Made by a program: the position numbers and the translations under genes
Notes under the pieces: generated by a model
Database searches by the model: none
What the model was told of the DNA's origin: nothing
Seen by the model: the letters and a program-made list of their open reading frames with translations, nothing else
Shown here: positions 10,936 through 22,028 of the stretch, one piece after another
Layout of the letters: each line of letters opens with the position of its first letter
Position numbering within the stretch: the first letter of the stretch is position 1
From: Rhodocollybia butyracea
Lineage: Eukaryota; Basidiomycota; Agaricomycetes; Agaricales; Omphalotaceae
NCBI GenBank assembly: GCA_015501585.1
Contig: JADNRY010000010.1
Coordinates: 186,001-250,000 of the forward strand
Length of the DNA stretch: 64,000 bases
Direction of reading: 5' to 3'

Positions 10936-12380
10936 CCTGAAAAAGAGGACAATGCCTGGGACACCGAGGTGCAAAAAAACCGCTGCGCTTTTATTTTGGC
11001 GACAAGCTTCAACGTGGCGCTCATGATTAGGTTCATCTTATGCATGGACTAACTGGCCTCCAACTGGCCTCCAATGCGTAATGTTCTAACATCTGGAGAG
11101 CTTGCCAATCTTTACCGAGGGAGCATAAAAATCTTTACTAGAGGGAGCAAATAATATCTCGTATATGACAATGACTTGGCCGGTTCTGGGTACGGGCGGA
11201 CCATACGCCTAGAAATTCCCGGCTGCGCAAGCCTGGGTATCAGTTCTACATTGCGTAGTTCCTCGTCGACGCGGTGTAACTGCTCACATGGTAAATAGGA
11301 ATGGTTTATCAAAGTTATCATTGGACTTCATCTATGCACCTCTAACATCCGGAGTGTTCGGACGACGTGGACGAATGGTACGGGAGATTTAGATGTTCTA
11401 TCGCAAAAAATTGAACTGCTTAGAATATAAATGAGAGCAACGGAGAAAGCGGAGCGCGCGCTTCCCCAGATCAACTTGAACACATCCAATTTCGGTCCAA
11501 CAGGTCCAACCCTTTCAGCGGCCTGAGCTTATTGCCCCAGCTCTTGTGGATATGTTCTCTGGACTCTGGACAGAAGGGGAGACTTAGTTTCAAATTCAAT
11601 TTGAAGTGATAAACGATTACGGGAGGCCCTTCCGAGTCCTCCTTCAAGTGGATCTGTGTATTGATCTTCAGTGTATTGATCATCGGTGTATTACGAGTTG
11701 CCTAGGGGAGACTATTCCTTCGAGCTTCCACTATGCTTATCGTTATGTTCTGGCTATGAGATCTTGAGACCTCGCCTCTCCTTACTTTTCTCTTCTTCCG
11801 GGACAGACTTGCAGTATGTCCCGGTTTCAGCCTGAGAACTCTCACAAAAATGGGCCCTGCCGCCCTGTACTTACCAAACCAGAGGCTGAACTAACCGGTC
11901 GTGATCTCTCATATCCAAACGAGGACCTGTGTCCAAGCCATCGAGATTTCATGTCTCCTGTTCGCGAAGGCTTGTACGAGTTGCTGCCAGTAAGCCGTCG
12001 AAATACACTACGAAGGTTTGTGCGAAACAACGAAACGCACGGGATATAGATGATATAGACTGGTCATTGGGGAGCAGTAATTTTCGTGATGAAGCAGTAA
12101 AATCGCATCGAAATGTCTTACCTCGAGCCAATGCATAATGGATCAAGCCAACTACCTTGGCCTCGCTCTTTTGGTCTGCTAACGAAGATAGCCACATCAG
12201 CATTAGAGGAGTTTCATTTGGATTCTGTAAGTATTTATGTTTAGTGCCATTCCTGAGATCGTGAGAGTAATGCGCTTTCGAATCCAATATAACTTAAGAG
12301 CTGCTTCGAACTTCATACTCCTAGGTCCAATCTGATAGTACACAACAAGTGTCCAAAAAGTTCTGCCAAAGTCTCAACCG
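10936..12380. other. Intergenic, about 1.4 kb
   Basis: No gene could be built. A 77-codon plus-strand frame at 11816-12049 (MSRFQPENSH...) has a plausible start context but no recognised domain. The stretch about 12310-12380 is homologous to the 3' flank of the FYVE-SAP-RING gene (15890-15938), which shows that the RING duplication included the 3' untranslated region. Confidence 0.45.
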
Positions 12381-12785
12381 CTACGGCTTGAATATCCTCA
12401 ACAGCTTCGCCTCCGTTTTGATTCGTGTTCGACATAACGGACATTCCCGAGTGCTGCTCATGATAGCATTACAGCATGTCCTACACATCGCCAAATGACT
12501 ACATGGGATGCATAAGGTAAGTAAACCAATACGCATGAACTCTAAAAAACGAGGAACTTACCCGCAATCTACGACGGCGATGTTAGCTTCTTCATCATCG
12601 CAGATAACACAGAGACCTGAACGACCTGAACGCGCAACGGATGAAGGCTTGGAAAGAATAGTCGAAGGAGGTTCGGACGACGTTGGAGCGAAACAACTTC
12701 TCAAGACGATCTGAAGGACACACATTGTGATGATTAGGAGGATGAAGCCCACACAACGATGGAGGTTCCAGAAGAGATTAGTCAT
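12381..12785 (-). CDS. Short membrane-anchored RING-finger protein (E3 ligase candidate)
   Basis: Two exons (12785-12562 and 12498-12381; intron GTAAG...TAG) encode 113 residues. Residues about 8-31 form one hydrophobic segment (CVGFILLIITMCVLQIVL). A Ser/Pro linker follows, then a compact C3HC4 RING-HC ending at the C-terminus: CVIC, VDCGH, MCRTC and CPLC all retain their zinc ligands. The RING is close to that of the large gene at 15939-17960 (identical tail pattern LLRI-KP, shared intron position and 3' flank), so it looks like a partial duplicate of that gene's 3' end with a new membrane-anchoring N-terminus. By analogy it should recruit E2 enzymes at a membrane; its substrate is unknown. 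Confidence 0.82.
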
Positions 12786-13100
12786 GGACGTCTTACTATC
12801 ATTCGGCCCCTATCCTAACTATCCAAGCGCCTATTAGACAAAACTTCCCAGAAAGCAACCAGAAAGATAAATATTAAAAGTAGATCCACAATTCTTGCTT
12901 GGGTCCTGCCTGTTTAAATAAACTTAAAATACTTAATTTACAGTAAACAACTGTGTCACTGTGCTCTGCTCCTTGGCTAGTGCGTTCATATCCACATCAT
13001 CCCTTGTCATCTACAGATATTCCTATATATCAATATTGCGAAAGAACGAGAAGAGCAACAGCCCCTTACCGGGATGAACGCATGAGAACGATCCATTATA
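12786..13100. other. Intergenic between RING gene and DUF6534 gene
   Basis: About 315 bp hold the promoter side of the RING gene and the 3' flank of the membrane-protein gene. No TATA box or other element stands out. Confidence 0.4.
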
Positions 13101-14609
13101 CTAGTAGTGGTATTTCCGAGTCTGGCCTGTGACGAATGATTTCAGTAAGTATGCTGTACACATTGATGAAGGACCCACGCGAATGGACCTATCGACATTG
13201 TCGGTCATTTGCAGTCCTGATAGATCAATTACCGTAGAGCCTTTTGGCCGAAGCTTCCTGCCATTAAGCCTACAGTGAGAACCAGTTATTAATAAGAAAT
13301 CCTAGCATCAGAACTGTTAATCAACACACAAAGCAAGCAAAGCATTGGCGTAAACTAAATAATGCAATATGTGTTAAGAATTCATGAACCACGTCTGTAG
13401 ACAAGAACGCACGGTCGGGAATGAAAACATAAATGCTCATCCAGACATCTGATAAGGTGCCATAATTAAGTTGAATGGCAACCTTAAAAGAGGGGGTTGA
13501 TTACTCACAATTATCTTGCATGGTTCGAAACTAAAGTCTTCTCAAAATGTGATTAAATCCTGAAAGGACTATAGTACTCACGCAAATAGCAGAAGCAATA
13601 GACGCAAGACTGCAAAGCAGGGACCAAACTCAAATCAATTTGCTAGTTAAACTAAATCAACAGACTGTGCTGTTGCTCACCTTGTTGCCAGGCCGGTTTC
13701 TAGTAGGGATTTTAGTGACTCTCACACCATGACCTATTTTATACTTACCAATAGTTAAAACAATGATGTGGTTGACAAGCTCCCTTCCTCTGCTAACTTT
13801 TGAGCATCTCAACTACAATCTCTTTCACAGGGACCGACTCACCGCTTGAGAGCCCCTCTCTTCTGTACCGTTAAAAAGTAGCAAATTGAACCGGAAATTA
13901 TGATATCCAGGGCGGCATGACCAAAAAGAATTGTAAAGATTAGCCACTGATGAGATGCTTCATACAAGATCATGGACTGGGTCGTGGCGGCTGCCTGGCT
14001 CAGCTTCATAGACAGAGCTAATACGAAGCCGAGAAATACTACCAGAACACAGCAAAAGATGGATATAGGGAGTCGACCCGAGAATCTGTACAGTCTATAT
14101 GTGTATGTGATCTACAGGCCAAGGTAGGTCAAGGATAGACCAAGGATAGACACAAGTGAGAAAGTTGCGCAAACCTGTACAAGAAAGTCTTCCATTGCAC
14201 CTAGTACTATTGAGGTGGCAAGTGCAGAGCTAGCCTTCAAGAGTAGTTCCGGTTGGAAGTAATCTGTCACAACCATCTGATACAAAGAATAGCTGACAGA
14301 AATTGAACGGCCCAGAGAGAGACACCTGTTTGATTGCATTCTGTAGATTGTTGGATCATCCCCAGCAGCAATGGTAACCTACCATACTGCCCCCACCTAA
14401 CAATAAGTTTTATGTTCATTTCTCGTGCTGTATAAAGGAGACTGAAAAATACACACCGTGCTTCGAAGAACTCGACTGTCCGACTGAAACAGTCGGAAGT
14501 AAATGTAGATTTGAAGAGTGAACAGACCGTTCAAGAATAAGGATATTATGACGCCAACGAGGAAGGCACCAAGGGTAGGGCCCATGTTAGGAAGGTCAGA
14601 TGATGTCAT
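13101..14609 (-). CDS. DUF6534-type multi-pass membrane protein
   Basis: At least eight short exons give a protein opening MTSSDLPNMGPTLGAFLVGV. The second Met matches the usual GPTLGA start of the family, and TM1 carries the LFTLQIYIYF motif. Later pieces are MVVTDYFQPELLL, a TM with ITYTYRLYRFSGRLPISI, a TM with CCVLVVFLGFVLAL, the W-containing TM (WLIFTILFGHAALDIIISGS), the tiny exon TIETGLATS, VWMSIYVFIP, YANALLALLNGRKLRP, and a C-terminal tail ending TRKYHY. This is the seven-TM topology and LNGR motif of DUF6534, an uncharacterised family of Agaricomycetes. One exon around 14340-14400 could not be joined in frame with certainty. No function is established; a receptor or transporter role would be speculation. 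Confidence 0.8.
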
Positions 14610-15938
14610 TTTTGTAGAATTCGCAGACAGTGGATTTTTGGGGGGAGTTGAGGAGTTGAAATCCACTCGTAGTATGCTGAGGATGAGAGATATTCAAGCT
14701 GGATGGGGATTGATTCAACATCTCTTTATATACTATAGCCCTGACTAAGTACAACATCCGCAGTTGTCCGAGTAGAGTAGGAGTTCAAGGCGTACTGCAA
14801 TCTCTCGTTCAAGCTGGCAACAAATCATTGAACAAATCATTGCTGTGGCATGATCCTTGTTCATCTGTAAATCCCCGGGTTTCACCACAGGTGCGTTTCA
14901 GTTTAGTTTACATACTTTCCTGATATCGGGGGCTTACTAGGCTCCAGCCTGTCCGATTTGGATTGCGGCAACGTCTTCGTGATCGGCAATTACTCTGGGG
15001 TGAATTCTTACCTCTGTTCTATGTTTAAAGTGCCTCAGATGCGTGTTAGAACTTGCGTTGTATGCTATGCCAACGTATGAGTAGTACTATCGCGTGGAGG
15101 GACGCTTACTCTTTCCGGTATCGGCTGAAATCCCTCTCGCTTTCAGACGGCGCGGCCTTCTTACTATTCTTACTACACGGCCAAGACACAGCCTGACTCC
15201 TGTTACTTGCAAACGAGACTCTTCGGAGTTGGAGTGGGAGTGGGAGCCAGCGCATATAGTCGGAGGCCATCCAACTGATCTCCATCTCAGCGCAGTCAAG
15301 TAAGTATATAAGATCTTCTCAACTAAGTTGAAAGAGAGGGTAACCAGTGTGATTAGGCGCTGAGTGGGAAATCCATCCAATCTTGATCAGCTTTTGGGGA
15401 GTCTATTCCGTATGCAGTGTCGGCCAAATGGTTCAAGTATCGGATTTGGACTTGGAGGGCCACTTGCCAGGAAAATGTGTTCAAGTTCGATCGCAATTTG
15501 TTCATCAAGATTGGTCGTGAGATGTGGAGAATCATCGAAGACAGATCCTGCCAAATGGGAGCACCGCACGTTCGAGAAAATAAAGCAGAAGAAGCGCGAA
15601 TAGTGTTCGAGAGGAAAGGCCATCCTCTGACAAATTCGGAGCGACTCTCCCAGTTTGTAAATTTTTTTTCGCATTCACACTGTAGAAATCCTGCAATGAT
15701 TCTTCCTCCGAGGTGTCGAGGTGACTCAAATAAAAAGAAACTGAACAGCCATACTTGACTTTCGCTCATTTTTGTTTAACCTCGTGGACCAGGAACAACG
15801 GTCATGCCATACGAGTTGCCCAAAGGAAACTAGGCTCTTCAGTTCCTTCGAGCTTCCACTACAGCAATTCGCTTCTAAATTCAATTCTGATAGTACAACA
15901 AAGCACCCTTCCAAAAAACGAGTTTTTCCAAGACTCAA
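14610..15938. other. Intergenic, about 1.3 kb with an unrecognised minus-strand frame
   Basis: A 138-codon minus-strand frame (15769-15353; CERKFTNW-like start, then SALFSRTCGAPIW and QIRYLNHLADTAYGI) has overlapping frames on both strands and no recognisable domain. It may be a fragment of an F-box-like gene. The far right (15890-15938) is the 3' flank of the FYVE-SAP-RING gene. Confidence 0.35.
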
Positions 15939-17960
15939 CTACGGTTTATAAATCCTCAACAACCTCGCCTCCGTTATAATCCTTGTCCGACACAACGGAC
16001 ATTCCCTCGTGCTACCCATAATAGCGTCACAGCAATTCCTGCACATGGCGAGATGGCTATATGACATACGAAGAAAGTGGTGAGTGGTGAGTAAACGAGT
16101 TAAACCATGGACCCAAAAAAGGAAGAAGAAAGGAAGAAGAAGAGAAGAAAAACTCACCGCAATCTACAACAGCGATATTTGCTTCTTCGTCTTGACAAAC
16201 AACACATAGCCCGAACGCTCCATGAATGAAGGTTTTGGAACAGCCGGCAGCGGAGGCGGAGGTGGACCGGACGAGCTCTCACCCTCATCCATCCTCTCCC
16301 CCTCACCCCCTCACCATCCACCCTCATCCTATCCTCCTCCTCCCTCCTCCTCTTCCCCTCCCTCTCCTCCTCTCCCTCTCCATCCGCTCCATCATCTCAT
16401 GCTGCACCCTAATCCTCTCCTCATCCTCCCTCTCCTCCATAACCCGCATCCTCTCCCTCTCCCTCTTCTCATCCTCCACCAAATCCGCCACCTTCTTCAC
16501 CAAATCGCCCTTCTCCAGTATCATGTTCCCCCCGTGCTCACGTGGTTCGAATGCAGGACCGCTTTGAGCGCGCTTATGGAGAGCGCGGAGATGTGGTCGT
16601 GCGTCATCTCGACGAGCTCGTCGAGCGTTGGGGGGGGACTGGGAGGTGCGCGGGTGGCTGGGGGCGCGGCGGAGGAGGCGCGGGGGCGCGATGTTTGTGG
16701 GATTGGAGGGGGCTGCGCGTTGAGGTTGTGGGAGGACGCGAGGCGGTGGGGTACGCGTAGGGATGGTACTGCGGTGCGCGGGGAGGTACTGGGGGCGGGG
16801 GAGGGGTATAGTGCGTTTGATAGGACCCGGGGTGTGGATAACCCGGGTGATGCTGCGGATACTGTTGATACTGCTGCTGGCGCTGGGGCCTCGCAGCCGA
16901 TGCTGGTCGCGTGGAAGGATTTTGCGGAGGAGGCCCCGATGAATACGGCTGCGTTCGTGGACGTACTGGAGTTGGAGGTGGTCCGTCTGGTGCCAGATCC
17001 GGCCTCGCGAATTCCGGTCTCGAATGTTGTGGCGGGGGAGCTGGCGCCGGAGCTGGCGGGGTGTTGTTGGAGGTTCTGGGGGAGAAGAGTCCTCGAGAGC
17101 GATTGGAGCCGGATCGATTGGGTACAGAGTATTTTCTATAGTAATCCTAACAGAAAACAAACGTCAGAAACGTCAGAAAGTGACCAAAACGCACGCGAAG
17201 AGATCCTTTCTCACCTCATTCACAGGAGCCAAGCATCCATTCGGATGCTACCATTCCAAGCAATTAGCACGTCTAATCCCACAAAAAAAGCGCGTAACGT
17301 ACCCTAACCGCAAGCAGCGCATTAATCACATCATCCTTTTCCACTGCATGATCGATCCTGATATTATACGCCGCCGCGTATTTCCTCAATTTCGCCAACT
17401 GCAGTGTCCTCAACACGCCCTTCCCAGAGGCAGTAACTAGATGAGATAAAACCATACAGGATAAATTGATAAGCGTGCGGTTTAGCATGGAAATAACCAC
17501 AAAAAGGCGCACTCTGAAGAAACTCGATACAAAATGCACAGACGTGCATCGGGTCATAACCTGGCGCAGAAGCCATGTTTCCTCCTTGCGAATTTGTTTC
17601 GCGAGGCATCAGAGCCTGGTAGTCGGTGCAGCTGCTGCAGTATGCGTATCCTGGGTAGAGATCGATTGAGAATCAGCAATGATTATCTCATGTTACCCCA
17701 TGTACCCGTGTATCCCATGAACGATCATGCACAATCATGAGTTCATGGCCAACCATAGGTATCACGGTATTATGGGTATCATGGGGCATCAAGCTTCAAG
17801 TATAACTAAAAGACTCGCCACAATGGTTACACCTCCTCGACCTCGTAAACAGCATATTAAACTCCTTCGCGCACTTCCTGCACGCCATCTCAGCCGTCCC
17901 GCCCGCATTCGGGGGTGGAACCCCGCTGAGAAGGGGTAGTCCCATTCCACGCCCGTCCAT
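15939..17960 (-). pseudogene. FYVE-SAP-SAP-RING protein (CARP/RNF34-RFFL-like), 3' half frame-disrupted
   Basis: Exons 1-3 (17960-17807, 17650-17513, 17436-17303) splice exactly. They encode a FYVE-type zinc finger (CRKC, RRCNHCGESF, YCSSC, CAFC) and a first SAP-like helix pair (LAKLRKYAAAYNI). Exon 4 (from 17146) starts with a Pro/Gln-rich linker and continues into a second SAP-like motif (ISALKAVLHSNHV ... EKGDLVKKVADLV), an Arg/Glu coiled coil and a C-terminal C3HC4 RING (CVVCQDEE, HLAMCRNC, CPLC, LLRIYKP). This is the domain order of metazoan RNF34/RFFL E3 ligases that bind endosomal membranes. Frame breaks occur at a G6 run (16530), in the purine-rich coiled coil, before the RING, and at the last donor (one G fewer than in the short paralogue). 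Pseudogenisation or homopolymer errors are possible. Confidence 0.68.
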
Positions 17961-18732
17961 TGATTCGGAGAAACAAGTACCAATGGTGACTGTGTTAACG
18001 TTCGTAGTTCAGTGGGTTGAGTAGCTTTATAGCTGGATAGCTTTATAACTTGATAGCCGATAGCTGAATAGGCTGGATAACCGGATAGCTGTTATAGCTG
18101 TTATATCCTTGCCAGGGGAAGCGCTAAACCGAGTCGAATTCGAGACGAATTCCGTCAAAGGTCGTCCTGATGGTACCCGTTCAAAAATGAGATGAGAAAT
18201 AAATCTTGTGTGAGTTTCTGCCAAGCTTCGGTTATAGTAAGCAGACAGAACGTTCTCGTAGCTTCCAAGGTAACAATAGGTACAGTAAGCAAAGTACAGC
18301 CACGCGAACAAGAGCCTAGAGCGCTAATATGATTGGGCGCTACCGCAATTTCGGGCCGCCATCATTGAACAGTACTCCCGTCTCCCGAGTCCAATTGAAC
18401 CTAAATTGAACTCCTCCGAGCCTTTTCATGAATTCGAAAGCTGACGAAATTTTAGGCACAAGCAGGGCACAGCTATTGGTTCGTGTCACCTGCATGAGAA
18501 GAAATGAAAGAAGAATGGAAAGAAGAATGGAAGAATCGAGGAACATTGAACAAAAACTTGATAGATCCCAGAAATCAGGACCCAAAAAACCACGCATATG
18601 ACCTCCGAGTCGGCCCATCCTGTCTCCGAAAGGTCTCCGAAAGGCCAAATACGCCAAATATACGCCCTTCAACTAAGTTCAGATCTGTATTGAAGTACTA
18701 TTAGTGTCTGACTCTTTTTCGGGTCCACCATC
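17961..18732. other. Intergenic, AT-rich
   Basis: Contains a short run of imperfect 'ggatagctttata/gataact' repeats at 18020-18110. No gene is recognised; the open frames are short. It lies between two divergent genes, so both promoters should be here. Confidence 0.4.
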
Positions 18733-20500
18733 ATGTCCTTGGTTCGTCCAGGCTTCACCTTACGACCACCTCCTTCTCTGCTCTGGAATCTATGCACGCT
18801 AGCAACTTTCTTCAGACTCTGGACATGGATGGCACCCGGAGTCGGAGTCTATGCGCAGATAAACGCCCCGTCTTGTAATTCGGAATTGGATTTTCAGTGG
18901 GTGCGCCATACCACTTCTTCCAGTGTTTCTTCGACTCATTGTATGGCGTAACTACTACTAACAGGCATTCAACTCGCTCCAACAAGACCCCTGCGTCGTA
19001 GCAGTATACCTCGTCCAGCCTTGCAACCCCGGTAAGTTACTTATCTTCGTACGTGTCTACTACAGTGCCTGCTAATACCCATGTCAGAGTATGGCATCCC
19101 AATCATCGCCTCGAATGAGAGCTACAGCGGACCGAACCAAGGACAAGACAACCCATGCCAATGCAGCTCTGTAACATACATGTTGCTGAGCGCGTGTAGT
19201 GCGTGCCAGGGAGGCGGCTTGCAGACGTAAGTCGCCAATATTCAATTTGAGCAGTTCTCTCTCTCTGTACTGCAGACGGAAGACTGAGTACTGATATTTC
19301 CCTGTCGATATCTCTAGCTGGGAGGGGTACAAAGTCAACTGTTCAACAATCTATCTTGATGTGTAAGTTCGTTCTCCCCCAGGAAGCTGTGTAGATAAAC
19401 TGATTGAAGCATTCCGTCTTTCAACCTTTTGAATCCAACCATCCAACCACTGTTATCTCTCCACCTGCGATCTGATGATTCTTCTGATCGTGATATGATA
19501 CGTCTTTTTGGTGATACGTTCTGGTGACACGCGGTTTTGGTGATACGCGATTTTGGTGAATAGATACCCAGGGGATATACCAGCAGTTCGTGTTCATTGC
19601 ATCTTAGTGTCGAGGGGTGGTTGAACCTTTTTCGAACCTTTTTTCTTTAGGCTACGAAGGTTCCCCATTGGGCGTATCAGAATGTTACAGTGCGTAGTAT
19701 AACTTGTTAACGCGATTGTCGCTGACTGGATATGTAGGCCGAGGGCGTTTTCATTCCCTCGATAGCTGAAGCGGCGGGAGGTACGAACATTCCCATTGAT
19801 TTTCGAAAACTAATCAAAGTCCAATATATTATGTAGATGCACCCGAATCCACGACATCTCCAAGTCCAACCGATAGCACCTCCCCCTCTCCCACTATTCC
19901 TGTCGCGCCTACTATTACCTCCAGTACCACCCCTAGCAAGAAATCCATCGCAGGTCCTATCGCCGGTAAACACGCCTCGTTCTTTTTTCATCTATGTTTC
20001 CCTAACACGCGTCTTCAGGGGGAGTGATAGGAGGCGTAGCGTTGATCTTCATCACAGCTATCACAGCAATGTACTTGAGGCGGAGACAACGCCGTCGTCG
20101 CGGGGCTACGCGAAAAGCGCCGTCTGCGGCTATGGTGAATATCCTCGAGGATACGAAACCCAGACCATATCTCGTACCGACATTAGGATCGAACGCGGCT
20201 ACGCGTTCCGATTTTCATGCTTCTGCACCGGTGATATCTGCGCCGCCGAAGTTTTATGTGGGTTCTTCTTTTCGAGGATCTGTATATGTGGAGTGCGATC
20301 TGAAATGCATTATATTGTAGAATCCTGGGGATCCGAGCACGTACCCCTCGGGGCCGCCATTGCAGCAGCATCGACCGGAAGCAGGCCAAGGGCATTCCCC
20401 GCAAAGCTCCGAAACGGGCGTGACTGCGTATTTTTCTACGGGGTATCACAGCGTAATGCCAACTACGCGACAGCCAATGGGAATCCCGCCTGAGCTTTAG
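18733..20500 (+). CDS. Secreted/TM protein with conserved Cys-rich ectodomain
   Basis: About eight exons splice in frame (first 18733-18900, second 18965-19031, third 19088-19226). An N-terminal hydrophobic segment (residues about 15-42) acts as signal peptide or anchor. The ectodomain carries a pattern shared by many uncharacterised Agaricomycete proteins: CNSE...FQWAFNSLQQDPCVVA, PCQCSSVTYMLLSACSACQGG, W...NCS and VPHWAYQNVT. A Ser/Thr/Pro-rich stalk follows, then one TM segment (GGVIGGVALIFITAITAMYL), an Arg-rich stop-transfer stretch and a disordered Pro-rich cytosolic tail ending GIPPEL. Signal peptide, Cys-rich domain, O-glycosylation-prone stalk and single TM suggest a cell-surface sensor or wall-associated protein. 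No function is known. Confidence 0.82.
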
Positions 20501-20581
20501 CGGATTGAATTTTCTGGTAATTTAACGACTTGTGTACTTATGCCACACGTACATACGATAAACGACAAAGTGTACGAATAA

Positions 20582-21014
20582 CTAGTTCCTGTTGCCACTG
20601 CCAGTGTTTCCACCCATGCCGAAAGCGTCTTTGGCCTTGTCCAGAATAGATTGCTATCGATGGACGTCAGAGCAGGTCGAGTAAGAAAAGAAGGAAGAAA
20701 CGTACATCGTTCTGGTTGGAGTTGCCGCTGAATGCGTCGCCGGCCTTTTGGGTAGCAGACTTCTGGCTCTGTACAAGACGATGAGCACGACGAACAGAAA
20801 GACGGCGGTGTCGAGACTTGCCTCGGGCTGGACGGTCGATGCAACCGAGTCGTACGCGCTTTTGGCGCTGTCGCCGACCTGCTCAGCCATACCCTTTTGA
20901 GAGTCGGGCTGCAAAAACGCGCGTCGGTCGTCGTCAAGAACAGTGTAGCTCGCTACGTACCTTCATGGCAGAAGAGGCCTTGTCGGTGAAGCTTTGGCGG
21001 TTAGCGTCAGACAT
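20582..21014 (-). CDS. HSP12: Hsp12-type heat-shock/stress protein (HSP9/12 family)
   Basis: Four exons give 91 residues beginning MSDANRQSFTDKASSAMK, with PDSQK, STVQPESQKSATQKAGDAFSG and a C-terminal DKAKDAFGMGG. These are the signature blocks of the HSP9/HSP12 family: small, hydrophilic, intrinsically disordered proteins that fold on membranes and are induced by heat, osmotic stress and stationary phase. The start is the usual MSD(A/T)xRQSFTDK. Intron 2 (20821-20769) has a GC donor (GCAAGT) instead of GT. A TATA box lies about 80 bp upstream. The gene is divergent from RPL26. Confidence 0.93.
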
Positions 21015-22028
21015 TGTTATCAAGTAAAAGTCGAGTCGAGTGTGTGGTACGAGAGCAAGTTGTTTTGGTCTATCCTTCATCTCGCAGCCCATCCTTTTAT
21101 ACTCGATGCAGCCAAAGTTGTACAAATACTTTTTTTTCTTTTTCTTCCTTTTTTGGGGGATCCCCCGCCCTAGGCCTCAAGGCGTCATCGCTTCTATCGT
21201 CGATCGCTGCGTCATTTTTTTTCAGAGGCTTCTAAATCAACTCTATCCGCCTCATAGCGCGTTAGCTGTCATCCGATATTCGCACACTTATCCCAGGATA
21301 TTCTCTGGCGCAGAGTACATCCCTTTATCTGCTACGCGAGGAATAGATCCAGCCAGTACTACTACTGGCGTCGGGATCCTGGCAAGTATAATCGTTACTC
21401 GCCACTGATATACCCCGCTTTGGCCTTCCCGATTAGGATATCCGATTGCCCAGTTCGACTCGATCATTAACCGGATCCTCGCCCTAAGTCCGTGGCCTAT
21501 TTTTATTTGGGGTAAAACGCGCACCAAGATCTTCTACGTGCTTGTACAAAACGTCAACGTTTCAGCTTACAACGGGCGACCAAGCGCAAGTCAAGCGTAG
21601 CGTGTCCGTTTTAATTCTCAGTCAGTATCTTTTACTTCAGCGGCGCATACAGCCGGTATCCACAAAATATGTTTGGTGAAACTCATACCACGACACGATC
21701 TTCTGTGCGTTTAACCATGTCAACTCGGTCCGACCGACGAAGCGTAGCATGTCCGATTTCTTGAGCACAGTACAGAAATAGCTCGTTTTCAGTCGCGCGC
21801 ACACCCCGGTATGCACAAAAATACACGCGATCTACCGAATAAGAAATGCGCAACTGCAAAGGGTGTATTTAAAACGTTGAGAAACAAGTTACGAGGCGTA
21901 TCACAATTTACAAATCAAGCGCCCACCTAAGCGCCTAGTCCTGGGAAACATTTTGTAATACTATAGTTCCGAAAAGAAACGTGACATTATTATTCTCGAC
22001 CACCAAGGGCATCCAAGAGCCTCACAAA
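21015..22028. other. Divergent intergenic region, HSP12 / RPL26
   Basis: About 1 kb hold the promoters of both genes. A pair of imperfect direct repeats of about 80 bp lies at 21590-21670 and 21740-21825 (shared 'aagcgtagc-tgtccg', 'ttcag...gcgc' and 'ccggtat-cacaaaa'). The RPL26 start region has no clear TATA box, as usual for ribosomal protein genes. Confidence 0.45.
21093..21101 (-). promoter_or_regulatory. TATA box of HSP12
   Basis: TATAAAAGG on the minus strand, about 80 bp before the ATG. A TATA box is expected for a strongly inducible stress gene. Confidence 0.6.

Noticed and set aside
16222..17307. 361-codon plus-strand ORF
   Set aside because: Antisense shadow of the Pro/Gln-rich and Arg/Glu-rich exon 4 of the FYVE-SAP-RING gene; it has no domain and low-complexity composition.
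18020..18110. 'gatagctttata' repeats as a regulatory array
   Set aside because: Short, irregular and AT-rich; consistent with simple-sequence drift.
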